A stretch of DNA of 22,739 bases, taken from a virus. The DNA is taken from positions 1-22,739 of IMG/VR virus record IMGVR_UViG_3300028883_000143. One strand, written 5' to 3'. The position numbers and the translations under genes are program-made. Below the pieces are notes generated by a model, which saw only the letters and a program-made list of their open reading frames with translations, was not told where the DNA came from and did no database searches. Within the stretch, counting starts at the first letter, position 1; each line of letters begins with the position of its first letter. Below, in pieces: positions 14,904 to 22,601 of the stretch.

Positions 14904-15903
14904 GGGTGGTGGTGATGTTGGAAAATAGGTAGACGCAGGCAGCGGCGATGTTGCTCACCACGTTGCCGTCGTCGTCCTTGCTCTGCATCAGCGCTTCGTC
15001 CACGTTGTGGCGGACCCGGAAAACATCGCTTCGGCGTTCTTCTTCGCGGTAGCTTTCCACGATGGGATTCTGAGGGCTGTCTTCGGTCCACAAAAAGGTC
15101 CGCCCAATGCCGGGAATGCTGAAGTCGGGCCCGGAGGCGATCTTGACCAGGGCGGCATGCTCGTTGCTCCAGATGTCGGCGGTGATGGCGTCCAGTCCCT
15201 TTCCGCCGGAGTTGTAGACTCCGCCGCCGATCAGCACGCGCGGAACGCCGAACACAGCGGCCAACTGCTGGCTGTTCATGTTGTTGATGTCGATGCCCGG
15301 GAAGGTGTATTTGAGGCGGTCGACGATCTGGTCGCAGTTTTTCAATTTGAGAAAGGTGCTGTAGGCGATGATCAATGCATCGGGGAGCATGCCGCAGGCG
15401 CTTCTGAACGAAAGAATGCCTGTGTTCACGTCGTCGATGGGCTCGGCGTCGACGGGATCGTCCCATTCGTTGGTCACGGGATGGGCGGTGAAGTTGGCGT
15501 CGTTGAAAATCTTGCCCGCGATCCGCTTTTCCTGGCCGCGCATGATCTTCAGGTAGGCCCGGCGGGTGGCGATCAGATCCGCCATGCCGGCGGATTCCTG
15601 GTCGAAAAGACTACGCTCGGAGTCGTCCAGCGGCTCCTCGGTGCCCTTTTCAGCGGTGGAGAACATGCCGCGCTCGTATTCCCAGTCGTCGCGCTGGTAC
15701 TTTCCTCGCGGCGCACGGGACACGTCCGGCACGCTCATCAGCGCTTCCTTGGGAATCACCGGGTAGGTGCTGGCCTGCTTGCCGGTCCGGAAGATCGGCA
15801 TCACCTCCAGGCCGATAAAGCCCATGGTGTTGCCCTCGAAAAACTCCATCACCGTTTGTCCCAGGTCCGGTCGGTAAACGGCGCTCGATCCTTTTGGTCT
15901 CAT
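14899..15903 (-). CDS. Major capsid protein (lambda gpE-like)
   Basis: This 334-residue protein is close in length to lambda gpE (341) and follows protease, scaffold and decoration genes in the lambda order. The N-terminal arm (PDLGQTVMEFFEGNTMGFIG) is followed by GKQASTYPVIPKEALMS, a hydrophilic E-loop-like segment (RAPRGKYQRDDWEYERGMFS), helical RRAYLKIMRGQEKRIAGKIF and a C-terminal DEALMQSKDDDGNVVSNIAA. The HK97 fold is inferred. No cleavable delta domain is apparent, consistent with a separate scaffold. GAAAGGAG lies 9 nt upstream of ATG. Being directly followed by the FI-like gene supports the assignment. Expected as 415 copies for a T=7 shell, which is only the family norm. Confidence 0.9.
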   Translation of the reverse strand: MRPKGSSAVYRPDLGQTVMEFFEGNTMGFIGLEVMPIFRTGKQASTYPVIPKEALMSVPDVSRAPRGKYQRDDWEYERGMFSTAEKGTEEPLDDSERSLFDQESAGMADLIATRRAYLKIMRGQEKRIAGKIFNDANFTAHPVTNEWDDPVDAEPIDDVNTGILSFRSACGMLPDALIIAYSTFLKLKNCDQIVDRLKYTFPGIDINNMNSQQLAAVFGVPRVLIGGGVYNSGGKGLDAITADIWSNEHAALVKIASGPDFSIPGIGRTFLWTEDSPQNPIVESYREEERRSDVFRVRHNVDEALMQSKDDDGNVVSNIAAACVYLFSNITTTP

Positions 15904-15959
15904 CGTTCGTTGCTCCTTTCAATGCGTTGTTGTGTCGGCTCCAAGTCCAAGCGCCGCGG

Positions 15960-16328
15960 TTAGGCGCCCAGGAGCACTTCGATGTGTTCGTTGCTCGCGC
16001 CGGCGGCCTGCATGGCCGTTGCCTGGGCGGTGCCCGAGGTCGTATCCGACATCCTGCCGTCGGCGGCGCCGTATAGCGTGGTGCCGGGCGCGATGGCCGT
16101 GCCGACGGCGCACTCGACCTCGAACGTGCCGGAGGCCGATTTGAGCCTCACGGCCAGCGGCTCCCCGGTTTTGACGGCATATTCCGTGACGCCGATGAAG
16201 GCCTCGCCGGCGCCGGCATGGACGACCTCCGGGGGAATTTGGGTGGTGCCGGACGCGATTTTGACGCGCCGTTTGGCTTCCAGGTCCGCGCCGGCGATGA
16301 ATGTTTTGATTCCTTCGTTCCAGGGCAT
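15960..16328 (-). CDS. Head decoration protein, DUF2190 type
   Basis: This 122-residue protein takes the place of lambda gpD between scaffold and capsid genes. Its sequence (LEAKRRVKIASGTTQIPPEV, GAGEAFIGVTEYAVKTGEPL, AVRLKSASGTFEVECAVGTA, TTLYGAADGRM) fits the DUF2190 capsid-cement family and not the gpD domain. Such proteins trimerise on the expanded capsid and stabilise it against DNA pressure. The strong GGGAGG ribosome site 8 nt from ATG suggests high expression, as expected for a protein needed in hundreds of copies. The replacement of gpD by DUF2190 in an otherwise lambda-like head module is seen in other phages. Confidence 0.85.
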   Translation of the reverse strand: MPWNEGIKTFIAGADLEAKRRVKIASGTTQIPPEVVHAGAGEAFIGVTEYAVKTGEPLAVRLKSASGTFEVECAVGTAIAPGTTLYGAADGRMSDTTSGTAQATAMQAAGASNEHIEVLLGA

Positions 16329-16392
16329 GGTGTTTTCCTCCCTTTGTGGGGTGCTAGTTGATAGGGCCTCCGGTCGACGTTCGCCGGCGCGA

Positions 16393-16896
16393 TCAGTTGA
16401 CGCTTTTCAAGTAGGCCTCGTGCGCGTCAGGATATGCCTTGATGATGGCCGCCTGCGCATCGAACAGGCCGCACTTGTGGGCCGCCTTGTACTCGTTGAC
16501 GAGCGCAAGGAAGTCCTTTTCGCCGGCCGCGGCAGTGCCGTTGTCGGCGCCGGGGTTTTCCGGGCCGGTGTTTTTCAACGCGGCGAGGATTTCATCCTTG
16601 CCCTGGATGTTGCCGGCCTGGGGCTGGCCGGGCGCGCTGTCGCCGCAAATGGCCGTATATTGGGCCACGGTGACGCCCGTGGTGACAATCCCGGTGAATT
16701 TTTCCGCAGCCTCGGCGCCGAAGTGAACTTCCACCAGGCCCATGATGCGGCCGGTTTCGGCCTGGACGGCTGCGTTCACGTCCACGCCTTGCGCCCCCTG
16801 GTCGCGCAGGGCCTGGGCCAGCTCGGGTAGGGCGGCGGCAAGCTCTTCCACGGTCGCGGGGGCGGCGATCATCTTCTTGTTGGCTTTGTCGGTCAT
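16393..16896 (-). CDS. Nested scaffold protein (Nu3-like), in-frame internal start
   Basis: An in-frame ATG at 16896 is preceded by AAAGGAG nine bases upstream, inside the protease gene. Translation from it would give a 167-residue acidic, helical protein beginning MTDKANKKMIAAPATVEELA, sharing its C terminus with the protease. This is the organisation of lambda C/Nu3, where the separately made Nu3 scaffolds the procapsid. Features include AEKFTGIVTTGVTVAQYTAI and the C-terminal EYKAAHKCGLFDAQAAIIKA. The clear Shine-Dalgarno in a protein linker (PPAKEQYV) argues against coincidence. Expression as a separate protein is inferred. Confidence 0.8.
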   Translation of the reverse strand: MTDKANKKMIAAPATVEELAAALPELAQALRDQGAQGVDVNAAVQAETGRIMGLVEVHFGAEAAEKFTGIVTTGVTVAQYTAICGDSAPGQPQAGNIQGKDEILAALKNTGPENPGADNGTAAAGEKDFLALVNEYKAAHKCGLFDAQAAIIKAYPDAHEAYLKSVN

Positions 16897-17802
16897 GACG
16901 TATTGCTCCTTTGCTGGGGGCGTTGCCCCGGTTGATATGGGTAATTCGAGCGTGCCTTCGGACACGCGCTCGGCCAGCTCCCGGGCGGCGGCGATGGCGG
17001 ATTGAAGATTGCCGATGCCGTCCACCAGGCCGGCGGCCAGGGCGTCGTCGCCGATGAACACGCGTCCGTCGGCCATTTCGGACTGCACCCGGGCGGCTTC
17101 CGTTCCCCGCTGGGAGGCCACCGTGCCAACGAAGATGCCGTAGATTTTGTCCAGTTCGGCCTGCAGCACGGCCCGATCTTCGTCTGACAGCGGGTTGCAG
17201 TCATTGCCCACGGCCTTGTACTTCCCGGCGGTCAGCACGGTGAACTTGACGCCGGCCCGGTCGTCCGCCCTGGAGTAGTCGGCATGCACCATGATCACGC
17301 CGATCGAGCCGACCATGGCGGTGCGCTCGGCCACGATCATGGCGGCGGCCGATGACACCCAGTAGGCGGCCGAGCACATGCAACCGTTGGCATACGCCAC
17401 CACGGGCTTTGCGGCATTTGCCGCGGAAATGACTTCGGTCAGGCCGTCCGTTCCCGATACGGTGCCGCCGGGAGAGTCCACATCCAGGACGATGGCTTCG
17501 ACGTCCGGGTCCTCACCGGCCTCGGCTATCATCGCGGCGATCTGCGCAAAGGTGTGCCCGCCCAGCAGCCAGGTGAAAAAGGACATGCGCTTGGAAAGCG
17601 GTCCGACGATAGGAACCACGGCCACACCGTCCTGGACGCGGTAGGGCCTGTCATCGGATGACCGGCCGGCGAAGATGGCGGCCGTGGCGGCCTCCGAGCC
17701 GGCGGCCTCGTCCATTCGCGTCCACATTTTCGGATCGTTTATGATGCTCTCCAGATATTCCGGGCGGATGGCCCATGGAGACCAGTTCGCATTGTCAATC
17801 AT
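16393..17802 (-). CDS. S49-family head maturation protease with scaffold domain
   Basis: This is a lambda gpC-type head protease fused to a C-terminal scaffold. From ATG 17802 the product has 469 residues. LDVDSPGGTVSG marks the ClpP/SppA-like fold, ANGCMCSAAYWVSSAA carries the likely nucleophile Ser144, and VLTAGKYKAVGND carries Lys196, 52 residues later, the spacing of the SppA Ser-Lys dyad. MVGSIGVIMVHADYS is another S49 signature. Residues from about 303 are the acidic helical scaffold. I prefer ATG 17802 (AGGAAGG upstream, 8-nt overlap with the portal stop) over TTG 17829. The protease would process portal and scaffold within the procapsid and then degrade itself. Confidence 0.92.
   Translation of the reverse strand: MIDNANWSPWAIRPEYLESIINDPKMWTRMDEAAGSEAATAAIFAGRSSDDRPYRVQDGVAVVPIVGPLSKRMSFFTWLLGGHTFAQIAAMIAEAGEDPDVEAIVLDVDSPGGTVSGTDGLTEVISAANAAKPVVAYANGCMCSAAYWVSSAAAMIVAERTAMVGSIGVIMVHADYSRADDRAGVKFTVLTAGKYKAVGNDCNPLSDEDRAVLQAELDKIYGIFVGTVASQRGTEAARVQSEMADGRVFIGDDALAAGLVDGIGNLQSAIAAARELAERVSEGTLELPISTGATPPAKEQYVMTDKANKKMIAAPATVEELAAALPELAQALRDQGAQGVDVNAAVQAETGRIMGLVEVHFGAEAAEKFTGIVTTGVTVAQYTAICGDSAPGQPQAGNIQGKDEILAALKNTGPENPGADNGTAAAGEKDFLALVNEYKAAHKCGLFDAQAAIIKAYPDAHEAYLKSVN
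16906..16911 (-). promoter_or_regulatory. Internal Shine-Dalgarno for the nested scaffold
   Basis: AAGGAG on the minus strand lies nine bases before ATG 16896, in frame within the protease gene and at the boundary of protease and scaffold domains. It is one of the better ribosome sites in the window, which suggests selection for abundant scaffold. Confidence 0.8.
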
Positions 17803-19477
17803 CGTCTTCGCCTTCCTCTGTTTCGCCAAGGTCTTTACTTCCCGTCAGGGTCGTGCCGCCAACGCCGCCCTGGGCGCCCTGAGCCGATGCACCGTCAGTC
17901 GTTTCGCTTTCTTCGTAAAGATCGTTTTCTTCAAGCAGCGCTTTTTCTTCGGCCAACTCTTCCACGTTGGCCCGGAAGTCTCCGCCGCGCTCGATGGTGG
18001 ACTGCGTGCGGGTCTTGAGCTTGGCGTCGATCAAGATCTTGTCCGCCTGCGCGGCTTTCACGGGCTCGATGTCGCCCTTTGGCGCACCGCGCCATTGCGC
18101 CCGGGCGTAGGCTTCGCGGTAGCGGTAAAAGTCCGCGCCGTAATCGATGTCGCCACGCAGCCAGGCCTCTTCCATGAGCATGGAAAATACCGGCTGCAGC
18201 GATGTGCCGGCGTGCCACTGGCGATCGGCCTCGAACACGCGCCAGGCGTCAAGCATGGCCGATCGGAATCCGGCAAAGTTGGTGCCTTCGACATCCTTGA
18301 ACATGACCACGTAGGGCAGGTTGACGGCCATGGAGATCGATTTTTTAACGGTCTTGATGAACGGCTCGAAGGTCGTGCCCGGCCTGGCCGCGGCGAGCAT
18401 GTGCGGTTTTTCGCCCGAATTGCCGTACATGATGATGCCGGGATAGGTTTCCTGGTAGCGCTGCACGCGGGAGGTGCCGTCCGAGTTTTTGTATTCGTCG
18501 GTGTGGGTAGTAAAATTGGCCGCCAGTTGGTATGGATCGCCGGACGTTTCGATAAAGTAGGCAAGCGCTGCGGTGACCACGTTGGATACGAGCTCGGCGG
18601 ACAACAGGTCGTTCATGTCCCGCAAATACTTCATGGCCGGCGCCAGCACCGGCCAGCCGCGCACCTGCTCGGGCTCTTTGGCCACGAACCCATGGATCAG
18701 ATTGAGGCGGTGCCCGCTGCGGATAGGAATGCGAACGAAGTTCTTCGATATGTCCGGAACCGATAATACCGTCGTGCCGCTTTTTTTAAACCATACGGCA
18801 ACGGCCTGGCCGTAATCGCCAAGCTCGATGCCGTCGCGCATTTTCGGGTTGGAAAGCATGTCGAGCGGCGTTTTAACCCGCAAGGGATGGATCAATTGAC
18901 ACGCCAGCAAGTACGGCCTGGACGGATCGTCTATCATGGGCAGCAGCTTGAAAAACTCTCCGTACCGCAGCAGGCTCAGTTTTTCCAGGTACTGGATCTG
19001 TCCCGCGTTCATGCGTCCGCCGGCATCCGCCCTGGGCGCCCATCGGGTGTGAACGGCCCGCATTTGGCGATGCAGCTTCCGGATGCGCTCCTTGGGCAGG
19101 CCGATGGCGTCTCGATCGATGGCCGGCACCGGGATGAGCCCGGACCCAATGACGGTGACGGCCACATTGTCGATAATGCCGGCGGCGTGCGGATCGTTGT
19201 TGGTCAGGTCGATCGAGCGCTCGACAATCGCTGTGCGCTCCAACGCTTCGCCCTGATTCGAAAACACGGCCTGCGGCCGCCAGTTCTTGAATGACCCGAT
19301 GTTTTTGGATGCTTCGCGGCGGTAGGTGTAATCGGCCGTCGATGGCGCCAGCGGCTTTCCGTTGGGGCCGTAAAGCACCGGTTTGCCGGTAATGGCCGAC
19401 ATGGCGGCCATGGCCCGCGCAAAGAGCGCCAGGTCCTGGCCTTGCCCGTTCTGGTCGTATGATGCCGATGATCTCAT
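17795..19477 (-). CDS. Portal protein (lambda gpB family)
   Basis: At 560 residues this is near lambda gpB (533). The family signature LTNNDPHAAGIIDNVAVTVI followed by GSGLIPVPAID is clear at about 92-120. Helical MAVNLPYVVMFKDVEGTNFA and FAGFRSAMLDAWRVFEADRQ lie in the stem and crown region. WLRGDIDYGADFYRYREAYA and GGDFRANVEELAEEKALLEE near the end are typical of this family. The C-terminal tail is Gly and acidic rich (TEEGEDDD) and may be trimmed by the protease as in lambda, though no site is evident. Twelve copies would form the DNA channel, docking terminase before packaging and the gpW-like protein afterwards. The ATG follows the upstream TAA directly. Confidence 0.95.
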   Translation of the reverse strand: MRSSASYDQNGQGQDLALFARAMAAMSAITGKPVLYGPNGKPLAPSTADYTYRREASKNIGSFKNWRPQAVFSNQGEALERTAIVERSIDLTNNDPHAAGIIDNVAVTVIGSGLIPVPAIDRDAIGLPKERIRKLHRQMRAVHTRWAPRADAGGRMNAGQIQYLEKLSLLRYGEFFKLLPMIDDPSRPYLLACQLIHPLRVKTPLDMLSNPKMRDGIELGDYGQAVAVWFKKSGTTVLSVPDISKNFVRIPIRSGHRLNLIHGFVAKEPEQVRGWPVLAPAMKYLRDMNDLLSAELVSNVVTAALAYFIETSGDPYQLAANFTTHTDEYKNSDGTSRVQRYQETYPGIIMYGNSGEKPHMLAAARPGTTFEPFIKTVKKSISMAVNLPYVVMFKDVEGTNFAGFRSAMLDAWRVFEADRQWHAGTSLQPVFSMLMEEAWLRGDIDYGADFYRYREAYARAQWRGAPKGDIEPVKAAQADKILIDAKLKTRTQSTIERGGDFRANVEELAEEKALLEENDLYEESETTDGASAQGAQGGVGGTTLTGSKDLGETEEGEDDD

Positions 19478-19690
19478 TTAATCCCGCTTGAACAAACCGG
19501 TGGTTACCGTCATGCCGCGCCCGTGCTCTTTGTTGTAGCGGGCGAGAAGCATCTCTTCGCGCTTGTTCAGCGCGTCCAGATCCGCCATGCGCATGCGTTT
19601 GCCCCCCACGGCCACTTCCTGGCCGCTCATCACCGCGCTGATCGCGTTTTGAACCTCCTCGAGTTGTTCCGACGTGGTCTTGACGGCCAT
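19478..19690 (-). CDS. gpW-like head-tail connector
   Basis: From the ATG at 19690 this gives 70 residues, close to lambda W (68). The helical LEEVQNAISAVMSGQEVAVG, the beta hairpin GGKRMRMADLDALNKREEML and the basic end TTGLFKRD match gpW-family joining proteins, which bind beneath the portal once DNA is packaged. A GTG at 19732 would add 14 residues encoded by a hairpin region and is unlikely to be the real start. The chosen ATG follows GGGGTTTTTTT, the right arm of a long inverted repeat, so its only Shine-Dalgarno-like bases would be paired in RNA. Expression may therefore be conditional or low. It lies directly before the portal gene as in lambda. Confidence 0.88.
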   Translation of the reverse strand: MAVKTTSEQLEEVQNAISAVMSGQEVAVGGKRMRMADLDALNKREEMLLARYNKEHGRGMTVTTGLFKRD

Positions 19691-19749
19691 AAAAAAACCC
19701 CATGCATGGTGGTGTGATTTTGTCACGTCCACAATAACATGGGGTTTTT
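19691..19749 (-). terminator. Terminator-like long inverted repeat before gpW
   Basis: AAAAACCCCATG (19693-19704) pairs perfectly with CATGGGGTTTTT (19738-19749). Inside, the minus-strand RNA can add GTGG/CCAC and GTGA/TCAC around a CAAAA loop. On the minus strand the structure ends in GGGG followed by seven Ts, and the gpW ATG comes next. The matching A-tract on the other side makes it look bidirectional. It can be an intrinsic terminator or attenuator ahead of the head genes, and it also occludes the gpW ribosome site. Confidence 0.65.
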
Positions 19750-19761
19750 ATTGTTCTGAGC

Positions 19762-19815
19762 TATCGGGTAGCTTCCAGGTACTTATCGGGTAGTTTTGAG
19801 CATGTTATAGGGTAT
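19762..19815. repeat. Three 10-bp repeats at exact 22-bp intervals
   Basis: On the plus strand TATCGGGTAG occurs at 19762-19771 and again at 19784-19793, and TATAGGGTAT (8/10 match) at 19806-19815. Starts are spaced 22 and 22 bp, about two helical turns, placing all sites on one face of DNA. Because 22 is not a multiple of three and no gene covers them, they look like protein-binding sites. They lie just after the HTH gene. Confidence 0.7.
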
Positions 19816-19824
19816 TGACATGGG

Positions 19825-20061
19825 TTATTTATCACTGGCAATATCCCGTATCCTCACACTGTCCATCGTCACCGGGGCACCGATTGTCACCTTCCTGAAA
19901 AAATCGCTGATATTCTGTCTATGGCCGTACCACCTGCCGTTGATTTTGCGCATCGGCATCCCAAGCCCGAGAAACATATAAAACTGTTCCTGGTTGATTC
20001 CAAAGGCATCGCAAACGGATTTCATGCCGATCATCAGATCATTTATATGGGATTCCGCCAC
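19825..20061 (-). CDS. Winged-HTH-like DNA-binding protein (78 aa)
   Basis: This small protein has the layout of excisionase/MerR-like (HTH_17) winged helices: MIGMKSVCDAFGINQEQFYM provides the helix-turn-helix, and GMPMRKINGRWYGHRQNISD the wing plus following helix, ending in FFRKV. Lambda Nu1 has a related domain, but here a separate terminase small subunit is already encoded upstream, so this is an additional DNA-binding protein. GGAG is spaced 6 nt from the GTG start. It sits between terminase and gpW, followed by the three 22-bp repeats that may be its targets. Roles as late-gene regulator, cos-binding factor or moron product all fit. The target is unproven. Confidence 0.7.
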   Translation of the reverse strand: MAESHINDLMIGMKSVCDAFGINQEQFYMFLGLGMPMRKINGRWYGHRQNISDFFRKVTIGAPVTMDSVRIRDIASDK

Positions 20062-20118
20062 GCTTTTCTCCGCTATTGATTAGCTATGGCTATTTCAAGC
20101 ACCGCCAACAGCGCCGAC

Positions 20119-22068
20119 TTATCTGCTGTGTAGCCACGATGGCCGCTCGAATGTTTTTTGGTCCTTCCACTTGCCCGGTGGCGTGGGTTCTTTCGACTGT
20201 ATTTGCTTTTTGACTTCCGGCCGCTTCCAGAATTTCACCCCCAGCACCTCGGCAGCAAGACGATTGAGCACCGAACAATCCCACCCATGGTTGTCTTTCC
20301 CTTCCGGGCACTCCCATTTGCCAGACTCACCGATAAACTCAGCCGACATTTGACTCGCCCAGGCATCGGTCAGCTCAGAATGAAACCGCCAGGCCCCGGG
20401 ATCCGCCAGCTTGACACCCAGTCTTCTAGACAGATCATTTTTAAAAAAATTGGTGTCGAACCGGATCAGCTTAAGCCCTCCAGGAATTGGCTTTTTGCCG
20501 CCCGGGTAAAAATCGATGCTGCTCCAGGAAAAGGGCTGAGCCAGGGTGTCCTTCCCCTGGGTGGCAAAGATCTTGGGTCCATGGCGCCGGCAAAAATCGT
20601 ACACATCGGCCGTGCGATGGCCCATGGCATCCTGCAAGGCCATCCGGACGAAATAGAGATTGCCGTCCGGATCTCGATACTCACTGTTCCAAAGAATTTC
20701 CTCGAGATCGCTAAAAGTGAGGACCTCGCCGGCACGTATCTGCCACGAGTCCATGGAAGGGCCCCACCCCCAGGCCCTGATCTCGTACCAGAACGAATAG
20801 TCCTGGGTGTCGATCCCGGCCGTCAAACACGATACCCGCCCGCCACCTGGGACCATCCCTTCGGGCCGCTCGTCGCACAATTCGAAAATCGTATCGACCT
20901 TGCGCTCCTGAGTCCGGATGATCCACGGCTTCGCCTCATAGTCGTTTTTGTACTTTTTCAGCTTGGTCAGATCATTTAAGCCCAGTAAAAAGGCCGCTGC
21001 GCACTCGGACAGCGACACGAAGGGCGATACCCACGCCGGCAGATGAAACCCGATCACCCTTGGTTTGACCGACTTTAGACACGCCTCGAGGGCCATGCCG
21101 GTATCTCGATCGCGCCACTGCCCCATGCGAACGGCCATGTTGCGGGCCGAATCGCTCCAGGGTTCGTGACACTTTTCACATTCGTAGTAGGCCAACTTGC
21201 GGGTGTGCACCTCTTTGGGGTCGGCCTTGGATCCGCCGGGCCACTTGATGCCACGACCCTCTTTGCCGTCTCCCATCACCATGAGCTGGGTGGCCGAGCA
21301 GTGGGGGCATCTCACGTGATAGACGAACACCAGCTCGCACTCTTCGGTCAGGGCTCGCCAGATCGGGCCGGTCTCGATGGTGGGTGTCGACACCCGCCAT
21401 AATTTCCGCATGTGGGCGAAATTTCTTGCCCGGTTGCGCAACAGGTCCACCGGGCCCGACTCTTTTTTGCCCACCGTGACCGGGAACTTATCCTCTTCAT
21501 CGGCTACCCCATACGGCGCCGGCCGGTTGGCCAAACGGGCCGCCGAGTTGGCCCAGGCCATGTAGATGATCATGTGGCGCAGCTTGATCTTCACGGCGCC
21601 CTCGTCGTCGGTCTTGTTGGTCTTAAACGTGCGCAACAACGGCGAAGCGTTGATCATGGCCAATAAGCGATCCTTGGAGTTGTCCTTGGAGGTCACCTCA
21701 TCGGGATAGGTGACGATGGCATTGCCCGGCGCCCGGTCAGCGGCATAGGCCAGGCAGTTGTTGACGATGGTGGTCTTGCTGGTCTGAGACGGCCAGCACA
21801 TCACGATCTCTTCCACGCCCGGGAAAAAGGAGGCATCCATCACCCCGGCCGCATAGGGCACCATGGAGCAACGGTAAGGGCCTGGCACCGGAGAGTCCGA
21901 CGGCAGCACGATGTTCTTTTCCGTCCACTCGGAGGGGCGCATCGGCTTTTTACGACGCAGCACCTTGCGCTCGTCCCTGGACCACCTGGCCGAGAGCACC
22001 GTGCCGGCACCCGGCCGCACCTCTTCGGGAAACCATCCCGGATCGACGGGAATAGGGCAGGGCATCAT
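20119..22068 (-). CDS. Terminase large subunit (GpA family)
   Basis: This 649-residue packaging motor and nuclease matches lambda gpA (641). SEWTEKNIVLPSDSPVPGPY is the family N terminus. MCWPSQTSKTTIVNN (about 90-104) is the deviant Walker A typical of GpA members, and PYGVADEEDKFP (185-196) the Walker B. A zinc ribbon of Cys254/Cys257 (RCPHCS) and Cys297/Cys300 (ECEKCH) follows. The nuclease domain begins with LTAGIDTQDYSF (Asp420), with Asp597 in NHGWDCSVLNR another probable metal ligand. It cuts concatemers at cos and pumps DNA into the portal. The ATGA overlap with the small subunit couples their synthesis. Confidence 0.96.
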   Translation of the reverse strand: MMPCPIPVDPGWFPEEVRPGAGTVLSARWSRDERKVLRRKKPMRPSEWTEKNIVLPSDSPVPGPYRCSMVPYAAGVMDASFFPGVEEIVMCWPSQTSKTTIVNNCLAYAADRAPGNAIVTYPDEVTSKDNSKDRLLAMINASPLLRTFKTNKTDDEGAVKIKLRHMIIYMAWANSAARLANRPAPYGVADEEDKFPVTVGKKESGPVDLLRNRARNFAHMRKLWRVSTPTIETGPIWRALTEECELVFVYHVRCPHCSATQLMVMGDGKEGRGIKWPGGSKADPKEVHTRKLAYYECEKCHEPWSDSARNMAVRMGQWRDRDTGMALEACLKSVKPRVIGFHLPAWVSPFVSLSECAAAFLLGLNDLTKLKKYKNDYEAKPWIIRTQERKVDTIFELCDERPEGMVPGGGRVSCLTAGIDTQDYSFWYEIRAWGWGPSMDSWQIRAGEVLTFSDLEEILWNSEYRDPDGNLYFVRMALQDAMGHRTADVYDFCRRHGPKIFATQGKDTLAQPFSWSSIDFYPGGKKPIPGGLKLIRFDTNFFKNDLSRRLGVKLADPGAWRFHSELTDAWASQMSAEFIGESGKWECPEGKDNHGWDCSVLNRLAAEVLGVKFWKRPEVKKQIQSKEPTPPGKWKDQKTFERPSWLHSR

Positions 22069-22601
22069 TGCTTTCGTACCTCCACCTTGATCTCTTCCAT
22101 GTTGCCAAACTCACCCAAAAGCAAGTCCACTTCGGCGTAGACCAGGTTGCAGAACATGCTTTCTTTTTTTGAATCGCCGCCGGTCTTGTGGATCCAGTCG
22201 GCGGCGTTGACCCGCACCACATTTTTGATGCCCGCCTCCAAGGCCGCCAGTTTGATGGCAACCTGTAGGCGAACGTCTTCTTTCAGAATGTACTTGCCGC
22301 GCTCCTTATCCAGTTCGAAGCGCAGCTTTTCGGTCTGCACCTCGAGCTTTTCGATCTCTTTTTTCGATCGCACGCCGGCGTACTGGTCGATCTCTGCGAC
22401 GGCATCGCTCACTTTGCCCAGTTCGGACCGCACGGCATAGGCCAGGGCGTCGTCTTCGCTGATCGTGCCGTTTTCTCCGCAGCGCAAAAGCCCCTTTCGT
22501 TTGTCCTGATAGACCTTGGACTTTTCGACCCTGTATCCTTTGCCTTTAAGGAAGCGAATCACGGCCGCGATGCTTTTGAATGTCTGCTTTTCTTCTGGCA
22601 T
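22065..22601 (-). CDS. Terminase small subunit (Nu1-like)
   Basis: This 178-residue protein begins with a winged-helix-like segment (FKSIAAVIRFLKGKGYRVEK, SKVYQDKRKGLL) that would bind the packaging site, then a long coiled helix rich in Lys and Glu (KKEIEKLEVQTEKLRFELDK, ERGKYILKEDVRLQVAIKLA) used for oligomerisation. The C-terminal EFGNMEEIKVEVRKQ would contact the large subunit. Length and layout equal lambda Nu1 (181). It is the first gene of the late block. Only a weak AAAGA precedes the ATG at 22601, so initiation may be modest. The overlap with the large subunit gene strongly supports the pairing. Confidence 0.88.
   Translation of the reverse strand: MPEEKQTFKSIAAVIRFLKGKGYRVEKSKVYQDKRKGLLRCGENGTISEDDALAYAVRSELGKVSDAVAEIDQYAGVRSKKEIEKLEVQTEKLRFELDKERGKYILKEDVRLQVAIKLAALEAGIKNVVRVNAADWIHKTGGDSKKESMFCNLVYAEVDLLLGEFGNMEEIKVEVRKQ

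Noticed and set aside
15007-15963. 318-codon plus-strand frame opposite the capsid gene
   Set aside because: Antisense to a clear major capsid protein and spans its start and neighbours, with Gly/Val/His-rich shadow composition.
19815-19844. TTGACA plus CAATAT on the plus strand, possible antisense promoter into the HTH gene
   Set aside because: The -10 match is poor and spacing is ambiguous (17-18 bp). Its overlap with the third repeat is noted, but not enough for a call.
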